A DNA stretch of 64,000 nucleotides from Uloborus plumipes. Taxonomy: Eukaryota; Arthropoda; Arachnida; Araneae; Uloboridae. The first letter of the stretch is position 1. The number at the start of each line of letters is the position of its first letter. The notes below the pieces were generated by a model that was not told the origin of the DNA, ran no database searches, and was given only the letters and a program-made list of their open reading frames with translations. Shown here piece by piece: positions 35,570 through 47,277 of the stretch. Made by a program: the position numbers and the translations under genes. Location of the stretch: assembly GCA_038373865.1 (NCBI GenBank), contig JAXGGA010000478.1, positions 1-64,000 of the forward strand, written 5' to 3'.

Positions 35570-36549
35570 AAATAATAATAATTAATTAACTTAATTTCTG
35601 CAGTGTCAATTTTTCTTATTTTACTAACTTCTATTGTTAGGTCATACAAACCACAAATGAAGCAATTGTACTAAAACTCATTGCTTTTCATTTTTTTAGA
35701 ACAAAAATATTCAATATATATGGCTAAAGTATGATTTTTGCTTTTTATAATTCTGAAACGTGTGAGTTAGTTCTGTAACATATTTGCTGTTTTTCAATGT
35801 TACCGCTCTGACTGTTACCGATCTGACAAACTGACAAAGTTTTTTTTTTATTTCCGAGTCGATCGCACTAAACCAAAATCAAACACGTGGTTTTTTCACT
35901 TGTAACAAAGGACTATACTTATATATAAAATAATTTTTAAAATAATAAAAACTGCGCATTTTAGAGCGTGTTACCGATCTGATGACTCAAATGACACACA
36001 TTTTATAAAATCACTTAAAAAATCTTACCTACAATTTTAGATGCAGAAATGCAAATTTTTAATTACAATTCGATAAAACTTTCCACCAGGTACTCAGTAT
36101 CACGTGGTATAGGTGCAGGAAATGATTTTGGGAGCCTAAACATAGATCGGAAGTTATTGTTACCACTCTGACGGCGGAACTTGGGACACGCTTATTTCGC
36201 ATCAGCTAGAAAATCAGAAATCGATTAAAACAAAAATGAAGTAAAATATTAACAAAGGGGTAAAAATAGAATCGTTTTTTGTGCAAGTGCGTTTTTTTAG
36301 GAAGTTAGAAAGTGCGCATGACCTGTTTGCATGCTAAGCTTTGCTACTTGGGACACGTTACCGATCTGATTTTTGATGTATAAACACAATATTTTCTGAT
36401 GAAAAAAAATTTTTTTTTCTGATGTTATTAGATGAAATGAAAGAAAAACTTATCTTCTTTCTGGGGAAAATTATTTTTTTAACTAGTTATTGAAATACTG
36501 GTGAAAATTCACTTGGGACTCAAATTGGCACTTTTCTAAATATTAGCTC
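34923..36549. mobile_element. Family C element, copy 1 (1.63 kb)
   Basis: The 30-bp terminal inverted repeats GAGCYAATATTTAGAAAAGT (mostly identical, one mismatch) are flanked by ATAC on both sides (34919-34922 and 36550-36553). Family A copy 1 shows ATAC once at this site, which proves a 4-bp target duplication. The interior has at least seven GTTACCGATCTGA-like motifs (35100, 35118, 35799, 35814, 35970, 36159, 36357). No transposase frame. Confidence 0.88.
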
Positions 36550-37376
36550 ATACAACAAATTATTTTTATATATTGACTATTAGTACATGATATTCATAAT
36601 AAATATTGACAATAGTGATTTTTTTTCATTAAGAAAAGTAAGAATATCTTTTGTCCGGCAGTTCTTGTCAAGTCCGTTATCCTAAGATTATTTGAGCTAA
36701 AAAAGGTATTTATTGCAGTCAAAAGATAGTAACGCGTATTCAGTTAACTCAACAAACTAGTGACATAACTATTTCGCACCATTTTGTTTTCCTGAGTCGA
36801 GAAGTATTGCTGTGGCGTTTCGCACAAGATTTCTTAAAGGTGCGTATTTTTATTCTTTGTCAAGTCTGTTACCAAAGATTTTGATATTAATTTTTACTTT
36901 TTCTCAACTTTTACCCCGAAACATTGTTCATTATACAACTCTAAGAAAATGCATATTGTTGGTCAATTTTTAAATTCGACAACCTGGCCATAATTTTGGT
37001 TGAACTGTCAAATCCGTTACTGGTCAAATCCGTTACCATACAGTTTTTGATCAATATTTTAATGATCACAAACCTCGTTTTAAGCTTCAGGGACACAAAT
37101 AATTTCAAATGAAATTGGTTCTAGGCTCTATGATATAGTTTAAAAGTGAGATTTCATATCGGTTTTGTATGTTAACGGACGACAATTTTCCTTGCAACAA
37201 AGTTTTTCAACAGCATTTGAATACTTAATTATGCATCAAAGTGTACAACCAATTACTTTTTCATACACCTAAAATATGTGACAAAACATCTGTTAGTGAT
37301 TCTAAAAGAAAATAGCAAGTTGAAAAAAATTACTTAAAAATTCTGAAATGTAAGCATATGGTGAAAATGACCCATA

Positions 37377-37759
37377 TACCACCGATTAAATTGCATACGA
37401 TGCCTATGTTTTTATTCCCATTTAGTTCATATACAATTAATATAAAGTTTTGATGATAGTATGCTCAAATAAAATTCAATCTTCAAGTAAAAGCTGTTTT
37501 TAATTAAAAATTAAATACTTTTTTTTGAGAAAAAAAACTTAGTTGTTGTAAAATCGTCCGAAATGTTAGTGGTTTAAAATAACTACCTTTTGCCGATAAA
37601 TGTCTCGAAAGATCAATTGGTTATCTTAATAAAAATCAAAACCTTAATTCCTATACGTGCAATGCTTCTTGTTTTCATTTTGATTATTTTACTTTAAAAT
37701 AACGTAATGCTATAAACGACTGCCGTTTTTGGTTTGAAACGGTTTTATCTCATATCTTT
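37377..37759. other. Unassigned spacer
   Basis: AT-rich sequence between family A copy 2 and family B copy 3. Nothing could be named. Confidence 0.5.
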
Positions 37760-38035
37760 ACAAGAAGTTCTGTCAAGAACTAAACGAGCCTACTTTCCCG
37801 TACATCGACATCGGCATTCTAGCATCTGATCATTATTCTCTTGATCATCTGAGACTAAACATTATGTCAAACATACCTTTTTAGCACTTAAAGCTGATTT
37901 CTAAAAGCAAAATATACCCCTCTCATCAGATGAAATAGAGACATAAAAAGTAAATAAATGAATAAATGCAGTTTTGTCGCAGCTTTTAAAGAATGTAACT
38001 GTTACAGTTTTCCGTAGAAAAATTCCTCAATCGTT

Positions 38036-38066
<31 letters not shown>

Positions 38067-40548
38067 TACAAAGTACATCAAAACACATTTTATCAAAGAA
38101 AGGAAAAAAAACTCGTCCGTCGATAAAATGTCTCGATTTTCACTTTTAAACCGTTGCCAGTTGTTAATATAAATAAAGAATAAAATGCTGCCGTGAATGA
38201 AACACTTTTGTTACAAAAAAAAAATCGTCTGCCAAAAAAAAAATAGTAGTAATAAATAAAATAACACAAATGAATAAATAAACAAAAAATCGTCTGCCCA
38301 GTCAGTCATTTTTTTCTGAGCTTGCATTTCCGCCATGTTTGTGGAGTCGGAGTCGGAATCAGAGGCCTCACAGAAGATTTTTCAGAAAAGTACTTAACAT
38401 ACATTTTTTATCAAAACCGTTTTCTTACAAAGTTAGTTTGAAGGAAATCCGCCTTTAAGTTCAGAATCAACATTCAATTTAAATTTCCCAGTAGGCGCTC
38501 AGGTTAAAAAAATTTCTGAACGGTTCATCATTGAACGAAAAATGGTTCAAATTGAAAAGTGAAATATGGGAATGAGTCTCTCCGAGATCTTTCGAACAAA
38601 AAAAGTTTATTCAATTCAGACGGTTCACTTAAAAATTATTAGGTGGAAAAAGGTTTAGAAATCTTGAACGGTTCAATATTGAACGAAGAAATGTTCACAT
38701 TGAAAATTTAAATACGGTAATGAAGTATCCTTGCCGAGATCTTTCGAACAAAAAAAAGTTTGTTTAAATCGAACTGTTCACTCAAAAATTATTAGGGGTG
38801 ACAGCTTGCTTGAGCGGTTCAATGTTGAACGAAAAATTGTTCAAATCGGAAATGTAAATACGGGAATGAAGTATCCTTGATAAGATCTTTCGAACAAAAA
38901 AAAGTTTGTTGAAATCGGACTGTTCACTCAAAAGTTAGCATCGCGGGACAGGTTGTTTGAACGGCTCAAAGTTGAACCAAAAATTGTTCAAATCGAAAAA
39001 TCAAATATGGGAATGAGTTGTACTCGCCGAAATCTTTCCAACAAAAAAAAGTTTGTTCAAATCGGAATGTTCATTCAAAAGTTATTAGGGGGGGGAAAGG
39101 TTGCTTGAACGGTTCAATGTTGAACCAAAATTGTTCAAATCGAAAAATCAAGTATGGGAATGAGTTGTAATCGCCGAGATCTATCCAACAAAAAAAAGTT
39201 TGTTCAAATCGGAATGTTCATTCAAAAGTTATATCGAATGTTCATTCAAAAAATCACTCAAATTTGAGTCTAAATTTTGATTTTGCTCACCCCCGAATGA
39301 ATGTTCAGTAGTTTTTTCGACCTGTCAGCACGTGCATATGTACCTACCAACATATAAGCAGCCGAAAAATCCTTTTCAACCACCCCCGAGTTAATTACGA
39401 CGAGTTTTCTCGTGACGTCTGTATGTACGTGTGTGCGTATGTATGTATGTGGGTCGCATAACTCAAAAACTATATGCCGTAGAAGCTTCTAGCTTGGTAT
39501 GTAAGCTCTGAGGATGGTCTAGTTGTGCACCTCCCCTTGTGGTTGCATTTGAATGTTCCCAAGGGGGTGTTTTACCTCTTTTTTGTGGTAAATCAGTGTT
39601 AATTTCAATGCATACTCAAGTGATATGAATTGGCGCGACCACTTGGCGATATGTCGCCAAGCTTTTAGTGGCCAAGGGTTTGACGCCAACTTGGCGACAT
39701 ATCGCCAAGTTGGCGACAAATTTGGCGAAAAAATTATTTTTTGAATTTGGGTTCAACTTGGCGCTATTGGCGATATTTTGCGAAAAATTCACTGAATGAT
39801 ATTAAAATCCCCAATAATTAGAAAATTAACCTTGTAAAATATTTTTTGCATTGTTTCGTGGCAGATGAGGGGAGTAAATATTTGAATTGTTACTTTGCTC
39901 ACTCCAAGCACTTTTTTTAACCCTTAAGGCAACTACTAAGAAATTTACACGTAAAAGGAAGTAGTGTGGGGTCCATACCAGATTTTTAGGGGGGAAAGGT
40001 TGCTTGAACGGTTCAATGTTGAACGAAAAATTGTTCAAATCGAAAATGTAGATACAGGAATGAAGTATCCTTGAAAAGATCTTTCGAACAAAAAAAAGTT
40101 TGTTCAAATCGGACTGTTAACTAAAAAGTTAGCATCGCGGGACAAGTTGTTTGAACGGCTCAAAGTTGAACCAAAAATTGTTCAAATCGAAAAATCAAAT
40201 ATGGGAATGAGCTGTACTCGCCGAGATCTTTCCAACAAAAAAAAAGTTTGTCCAAATCGGAATATTCATTCAAAAGTTATTAGGGGGGACAGACAGACAG
40301 ACCGACCGACACACAAATTCCCCATCTCAATACCCTACTTTCAAATTTTTAATTTTTCGATATTCATTTTACCTTTTTATTTTTTTAACTTGGCGATATT
40401 TTTTGGACTTGGCGATATTTTTTTTAACTTGGCGATATTTTTTGGACTTGGCGATATTTTTTTAACTTGGCGATATTTTTTAGATGCATTAAGCCAATTT
40501 TAATACTTTTTTCGTCTTTCTTTTATTTTTAACGGGAAAGTAGGCTAA
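37760..40548 (+). mobile_element. Family B element, copy 3, with internal insertion
   Basis: Same ends as copies 1 and 2. Repeat units of 147 bp begin near 38517, 38662, 38811, 38958 and 39104, then are interrupted at about 39230-39986 and resume at 40003 and 40150. It shares a long conserved 5' block with copy 2 (about 38290-38780, including GTCGGAGTCGGAATCAGAGG), so copies 2 and 3 are close relatives. Confidence 0.85.
39240..39986. mobile_element. Insert in family B copy 3, including a Helitron fragment
   Basis: 39240-39530 is unassigned, with GTATGT-rich simple sequence. 39538-39985 matches the interior of the Helitron at 34323-34770 (GGCGCGACCACTTGGCGATA, AAGGGGGTGTTTTACC), but both Helitron ends are missing. 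It is therefore a captured fragment and not a fresh insertion. Confidence 0.7.
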
Positions 40549-41329
40549 AAACGGGAGGAGTAGAGTGGGGTTTCTGCGTTTGATCAAAGATACTAAAAAA
40601 CGTTAGACATGGAAAAGTAAAGCAATTCTCAAAATTTAAGATATTTTAAAAGATATTTAAATTTGCTTGGAAAGCAATATAACGAGCCTCAAAAATCATT
40701 ACTATTAGTTGAAAGGATTTTAAAAACATCAGTTCTTAATCAGTCACTGTTCTACCAAACGTGCTTTGCAATTCTATAATCGACAACTTCGTTTTCTATC
40801 ACTAACTACGAAACTGAACCGAATATCTTTCAGTTTCAAAATTGAAATAAACACGGACGTAGAATTTTTAAAATAATAATAATAAAAAAATAAATAAATA
40901 AAAAACCATATCAAATAAAAGAGGCCTTCTGCGTTCAGTGATCTTCCAATTGAGTTTTTTATACTGTGGAATCCATTCTAACAATTCAAAAAATAAATGG
41001 CAAATGACCTCCTTTCAGAAATGCTATATATACAGCACAGGAAGACATCTTTCATCCTCATTACCCCGTAGAAAGGTCAATTTATCCACATCAAAAAGAC
41101 ATCTGCGGTGCTGAAATACTTACTCCATGCGCTTGTGATAACTGAGAAATCTGATAAAAAAGGACGAGAAACGGTGGAAAATGAGACACATTAATCTTTC
41201 TCGAAAAAGAGTCTTCGCATCAACAAACGAGTCTAAAGGTTTGTTAATAAGGACATTTTTTGGGGGGGGGGTCCCAAAGTGGGGGGGTCCCAAAATTTTC
41301 ATTTTCAAAAATAGGCAAGTCTTGAATTT
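40549..41329. other. Unassigned
   Basis: AT-rich sequence with a G run at 41262-41271. No gene or repeat boundary could be supported. Confidence 0.45.
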
Positions 41330-42591
41330 TTCCAATTGAACAGCTTCTAAAGATACTAATTCTGTGCAACAGTTATTTTTATTATGTTTTAACTATAGCA
41401 GCTTTTATTAAAACCTATTTCACTTGACCTAGATATAATCCTCATACTCAAACTCATTAATATCTTTGTTATTTCAACGAATCTACAAATCTAGATTATT
41501 TTTTTCTTTCCTATTCTAATTATTTCCTTTTGAAGTTCTTTTTGTCCTCTTTCTTTTTATCTATTAATACAGCAATGCTCAGCCAACAGCTAGTGAAGTT
41601 TACCTGTGTGCCCCGAAATGTTCAATGTTACGCATTGAAAACCATGTTTACATCATCAAAAAATGTTTAGCTTAATTTTTACTAACCCCATGTTTTTAAA
41701 CGTTATGTAAGAAACTAAATACGATTGATTTTCCATTGCCAAACAACTTGCAGGGCTCGCAGTAGACTTTTTCAAAATTTTAGGGGAATTTTAGGAACAT
41801 TTTGACAAAATTTTAGGAAAATTTTAGGGGTAATTTATGATTTTGTTTGACTACAAATAAGTCCCTAACAGTAGTTGTCGACAAACCAAACAGAAAATAC
41901 ATTGTATTTCTTATAGCGTAAATTACAGCGCCTAAATACTTCTACAAAAAAGAGTCAAAACAAAAAATAAATAATGCTTTAATGTTCATAAGCCAGAAGG
42001 CACTTTAACTTGCAGTCATGTTTTCAAAATTTTCACCTCCTAAGATAAGCATATGTGAGTTTGCCCAGTTGACCAGCTTCTACAGTCATCAATTCTGTTT
42101 AACAATTACTTCCAAATGTTTTAACTACAGCAGCTTCCTACAGATGTTTTTAAATGCTATTTCACTAGACCCAGAGATAATATTCATTTTTAAACTCATC
42201 AATATTTTTGTTATTTCAACAAATCCACCCCCCCCCCTTTTTTTTCGTTTTTTCTAATTAATTTATGCTCAAGTTTTTTCTTTTCATCTAATAATACAGC
42301 AGTGCCCAGAAAACAGCTTGTGAAGTTAACACCTGTGGCCTGTTATGTTTAATGTTACGATTTGAAAACCATCTTGCATCACCAAACAATTTTTAATTAA
42401 TAATTTTCTCCCCCCCCCCCCCCCCATGTTTTCGAATGTTATGTAAGAAACTAAAAACAATTGATTTTCTATTGCCGGACAACTTTGGAAAATCTTAATG
42501 TGTAAAACGTTATGCATATATCATTAAGTGATGCAACAGCTTTATAAATTCTATTAGCTGCATTTCATGCATTTGATTTCAAAGTTTTAAG

Positions 42592-42593
<2 letters not shown>

Positions 42594-42671
<78 letters not shown>
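42594..42671. repeat. (AT)n microsatellite
   Basis: About 39 uninterrupted AT dinucleotides within the first long unit. The sister unit has a T/A-rich but non-dinucleotide stretch here. Confidence 0.95.
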
Positions 42672-42676
<5 letters not shown>

Positions 42677-43682
42677 CTTAATATTCTTCGTCAGCTCCTA
42701 ATTACCAGAAAAGTTTCCTGTGCATAAAGTTCTTCAGACCCACAACAAGCTTTTGATTTAAAACCAGTAGTTTAATATCTGTGTATTGTCAAAAACCCGT
42801 ATGTTTGCTTTTCATTTCAGCCCCCCTCCTTCCCCAAGAATATCATGATATTTGAAGTAGTGTAAAGATTTCTGAATATCAAATTAAGCTGAGGTTACAA
42901 CTTCATATATGCTAACTTAAACTCTCAATTAATGAGACGTGATAAGTTAGTGCATTTTTTAAAGCAAAAACTAATGCTATGTTTTAAGATTGCTCATGAT
43001 TTGAACTGATTCAGAGGCAACAGGATTGACATTTTTGGTTGAGTTGACATTAAATGACGAGCCTACAAATAATCTATCAACAAAAGAATATTAATCAAGG
43101 TTCAAACTAATGGTAAGAATAAAATTACCGATGTCCAAGCGGTGAATTTACATAGTAAACTAAAATGAGCGAGTTTTATTGAAGCGGATGCAAACAGATT
43201 GCAAAATTCGCAAATAATCGAGCTTAGGCGAGTAAGAAACAGCTCTAAGTCAAAAATTTTCACAGGCAGGTTATGCTTCATTCAGGTAGAGTGGTGACAC
43301 ATCTGTTTCAAAGATAAAATAATCTGTTTTTAAGAAGAAGAATTTTAAGTCCCAAAATTTTTAAGTTCCCAAGATGAAAAGTAGTGTAGAGAGTGCGTTT
43401 TTAACGAAATATTTTGAAAAATGTCTATTAACACATTAAATATATAGAGAAATGTTTGCTTTTGGCTACAAAATACTTTCAGAAAGGTATTTTAAGTTCT
43501 CCTAAAGAGTTAATGTAATTTTTTTAGGAATGCCACAAAATTTTAGTACAATTTTAGGAATTTTAGGAGGTTTGAAATTTTTTAGGAAATTTAGGAATTT
43601 TAGGGGGAATGCGAACCCTAAACTTGGGAAAATCTTAATGAGTAAAATGATTTGCATATGTCATTAAGTAATGCCCCACAGC

Positions 43683-44595
43683 CAGTGTGTAAAAAAATCA
43701 ATGATTTTTTTTAAAAAAATAAAAAAAAATCGGATTTTTTTTATTTTTTTTTTTTTTAATTAGAAACTTTAGTTATTAATTAATTTTTATTTATGAACAA
43801 CTTACCTTTAAGTTTTTGAAAATACAAAAACACCTCTGAAGTAAAGCTTCACCAGTAAGAAACCCAGAAAAAGTGTTAGGAGCCTATCTGAAAATAATCC
43901 TGTCTACTAGCTAGGATAAAAATCAAATGGGGCAGGAAGCTCAACCCAATCCTCACTTCATTCATTTTTTTCTTCATTTCACACCTCCAGGGTCCCCCGT
44001 ACCTACCACAGCTTCGTGGTTTAACCGAGATAGGGCCCTGAAGGGCGCTCTGTTATTAATTTTGAACCAGAACCTAGGGTCGAGCAAACCCTAGGCCCAG
44101 CACCCCCCTCTTTATTTTACTTTTGTTTTGTAAAGCTGGAAAATGTTCCATTTCAGACACTAATAAAGACTGCCCCCCCCCCCCCAGTTGCTAATGCAAG
44201 GCATAGAGAAATCATCTGTTTGGTTGTTTTTGTTTTTTCTTTTCACTGAAAGTATATCACACGTATTCTATTATGTCCCCCCCCCTCAATTCACTCTTTG
44301 CAACACCTGCCCTGCATCTGCATGCATTTTCTTTATTTCACATATTAGACAACAATTAGCACTTTGTGCATACATATTATTTAGACTGCAACCTTCCAGC
44401 GTCTGAGGAGGGTGGATGAGTAGGATTACTTTTCTTTTTCTATTTATTAGATGGAAATCAAAGCTCTAAAAGAAAATGGTAAAAATAATGAAATTGGGAT
44501 TGTCCAAGAGAATTTTTTAAGGATTAAAATAAAAAGTGATTTAAATCAATGATTTTTTTTAAAAAAATCAACTGATTTAAATCGCTGACACCCTG
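43683..44595. mobile_element. hAT-family element (913 bp) with 8-bp TSD
   Basis: Ends CAGTGTGTAAAAAAATCA and, inverted from the right, CAGGGTGTCAGCGATTTAAA, with imperfect inverted repeats rich in ATTTAAATCA. CCCACAGC flanks both sides (43675-43682 and 44596-44603). The sister unit has the empty site (GATGCAACAGCTTTATAAAT). A SINE fragment is nested at about 43982-44110. No transposase frame. Confidence 0.88.
43982..44110 (-). mobile_element. SINE tail fragment
   Basis: Matches the right-hand body of the SINE at 57283-57400 (CCCCCGTACNTACCACA, AGGGCGCTCTGTT, GAGCAAACCC...GGCCCAGCA). Only the 3' body is present; the tRNA-like head is missing. It lies inside the hAT element. Confidence 0.75.
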
Positions 44596-45334
44596 CCCAC
44601 AGCCTTATAAATTCTATTAACTGCTCAAAAGGAAATTTGATTTCAAAATTTTAAGATTATTTTTTAAAAAACTTTAAAAATGCATCTTAATATGTTTTTG
44701 ACAGCTTTTTTAATTACCATAGAAGTTTCCTATGCCTATAAAGTTCTTCACACTCACAACAAACTTTTGATTTGAAACAAGTAGAGTAATTTCTATTTTT
44801 TGTCAAAAGCCTACACATTTGCTTTTTAACTCTGCCCCCCCCCCCCCCCAAGAGTATTGTGATATTTTAAGTAGTAAAAACATTCCTGAATATCAAATTC
44901 AGTTAAAGCTACAATTTTATACATGCAAACTCATAATCTCACAATAAATAAGGAGTGGTAAGTTAATGTTTTTTAAGAGCACAGACAAAGTATGCAAATG
45001 GAGGAAAAAAAAAAAACTGTAGAGCAAAATTTTAAAGAACTGTAGGGAATAATTAATAAAAAAAACTAACATAATAACCCAAACTTAAATATGAAATGAA
45101 AATAAAGAAACGGAATCTTTGACTTAGTATAGTTCAAATTCTTTTCTAACAGTTGCCTAAGTTTACTAGCTCTGTTGGATTAAAAGATTTTGGGTTCTAC
45201 TGCAATCCCTCACATCTATATCAATCTTTCAAATCTATTAAATTTTAAGAAACCAAAAATGAAGTCCAAAAACTAATACCATATTTCTAAAGAATGCTCG
45301 TGGTTTGGACTGAATTCAATGCAACAGGATTGAC

Positions 45335-45641
45335 TAGAGCCGCTATATAGACCGACGCATCAAGATTAAGTTTCACCACTTTGGATCCAATTCCTTAACT
45401 TTTACTTTCATATTTTCATTGTTGCGGAGTAGGGTTACCAGAAAAAAGTTTTGGCACATTGCTAAGCTTTGCCAAATCCGTCGTGCGCTAATAATTGCTC
45501 ACAGTGAAAAAAATTACCAAAACGCGATTACTGGCCAGTAAAAGGACAACCTCTCAAACACACAATGCACGCGTTGGATCCCAAAGTGGTGAAACTTAAA
45601 TCTTGAATGCGCCCGAGCTCGTATAATATAGGTGGCCGTAG
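45335..45641. mobile_element. hAT-type MITE (307 bp) with 8-bp TSD
   Basis: GGATTGAC occurs at 45327-45334 and 45642-45649 and once, uninterrupted, in the sister unit near 43025. The ends TAGAGCCGCTATATAGACC and CTACGGCCACCTATATTATA are imperfect inverted repeats. A second inverted block AAGTTTCACCACTTTGGRTCC lies further in. Non-coding. Confidence 0.85.
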
Positions 45642-45724
45642 GGATTGACATTTTTGAATTGACTGATATTAAATGACGAGCCTTGAATTAATCTGCACAC
45701 AAAAGAAAATTAAACAACGTTTAA

Positions 45725-45932
45725 CCCATTAATGGCTGACATTTTTTTTTCCAAAGACATTTGAACCGTTGGATCCAAAGATTCCAGCGGTTATGTGCAG
45801 CAATCTGTTAATAATGAATCGAAATAATACTTAAGTAATAATTTAACACTATTATTTTTTTGAAATGCTCATTTTTGGAAAATTCAGACATGTTTTGGAC
45901 GTCCATAAAAAGGGACGCTAGGCATTAATGGG
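45725..45932. mobile_element. piggyBac-like MITE (208 bp)
   Basis: TTAA at 45721-45724 and 45933-45936 flanks inverted ends CCCATTAATGGCTGA and CCCATTAATGCCTAGCG. The sister unit lacks the insert (GGTTCAAACTAATGG). TTAA plus CCC-start ends are piggyBac hallmarks. Confidence 0.85.
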
Positions 45933-46435
45933 TTAAACTAATGGTAAGAATAAAATTATCAATGTCTTGCGGTGAATTTGCATAGCAAGCTAAAATGATC
46001 GAGTTTTACAGAAACGGATTACAAACGCAAATAATCTAGATAGGAAGAGAAGAAATAGCTAAAAGGCATTGAAATTTCACAGGCAGGTTATGTAGTATTT
46101 CAGTAGAGTGGTAAAACAGTTGTTTTTAAGATTAAATAGTTTTTTAAAGAGGAAGAATTTTAAGTCTGTCTCAAGATAAAAAGTAAGGTGAAAAGTGCGT
46201 TTTTTAACGAAATATTTGTAAAATGCCCATTTATTACATTAAATATCTGGAAAAAAGTTAGTTTTCGCCAAAATATACTTTTAGAAGGGTCTATTGAATT
46301 CTTCTAAAAAAACTCCTGAAACTTTTCAATTTTTGAAGGAACAAAAAAGTTTTTGTACATTTTTAGGAATTTTAGGAGATTCATTTTTTTCAGTAAATTT
46401 AGGAATTTTAGGAGGAATGAGAACCCCGAGTACTT

Positions 46436-46660
46436 TCAAATTCATTGAGATACTAAACTCATATTTTCGTTACTATGTTGCCTGAAGTTCACATTTTAAA
46501 AACAACTATCACAACAACCAGTTGGCTCAGTTTTTTTTTTTTTCGCACAAAGGCAACTATCTGTCCATATTAACAACAATAGTTTTGTAGATCTGTACTA
46601 CTCCAGCAAAATTTAAATTCATTTTTCAATATCGGCCCATATGTTTTTTTTTATATATAT
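46436..46660. other. Unassigned spacer
   Basis: AT-rich flank left of the LTR, ending in TATATAT. Confidence 0.5.
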
Positions 46661-47268
46661 TGTAACGAGTCCGTAGCACCTTCAACTTTCTTCAAATGAG
46701 CATTCCAATCTTGAGGAAGTAACTATAAATTTATTTACAAGTATGTACACTATTTACAATAAGAGCAGAAAACAATTGCTAAACATCAGCAATTAGGCAG
46801 CCAACAGTACACTATACTCTCAACAGTAACTCAGCACCACGTATCAAACGTGAACAGTAATTAAGCAATTACAAAAGCAAAACAACCATCCGCCCGAGCG
46901 GATGAAAAACGAGTCACCAGAATCAAATCTGAAAATAACTAACTGACTTGTGTTCAAGGCCAGCTATTTATACACGGAAAGAAATGTCCACAATATTCGA
47001 GAAAAACCTGGAATATTTTGTTTCATTCCTAACATTACGTAATCCATTCACAAATTCTAGCGATAAGAAAAAAAAAACCACGCGAAAATGTCTTCACGCC
47101 TATTAAAGTTAGGGCAAGTGTAAAAACTACAAAGTGTTACAGGGCCGGTATACTAGTGATAAAGGTGATATCTTCAGATACTTTTGCAACATGACGTCAG
47201 ATAAAACCAAAACTAATGAAAATGATGCAAGGCAGGAAAAACAACAACTATTTACAAGATTTGTAACA
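46661..47268 (-). mobile_element. Ty3-type LTR, left copy (608 bp)
   Basis: Reads TGTAACGAGTCC...TTGTAACA on the plus strand (TG...CA ends). It is closely similar to 51738-52320, with small indels (for example the CCGCCCGAGCGGATG segment against CCATTCGCCAAGCGAACG). ATAT flanks both sides. No polypurine tract or internal retroelement sequence abuts it, so it may be a solo LTR and not the 3' LTR of the neighbouring element. Confidence 0.88.
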
Positions 47269-47277
47269 ATATATATA

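Larger units (their letters stand above)
32988..37374. mobile_element. Family A element, copy 2, split by two insertions
   Basis: Same TA-flanked TGGGTCATTTTC inverted ends as copy 1. Three blocks (32988-33201, 34900-34922, 36550-37374) align to copy 1 in order. They are separated by a Helitron (33202-34899) and a family C element (34923-36549). Removing both leaves about 1.06 kb, matching copy 1. Confidence 0.88.
41330..46435. repeat. Degenerate tandem duplication (units of about 0.4-1.4 kb)
   Basis: Block 41340-41755 corresponds to 42070-42480 (CAGCTTCTA..., TTATTTCAACRAATC, GAAAACCAT). Block 42482-43617 corresponds to 43618-46435 after three insertions are removed. Both larger units end in GAATTTTAGGRGGAATG-GAACCC. 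Units are clearly diverged. No coding frames. Confidence 0.75.
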
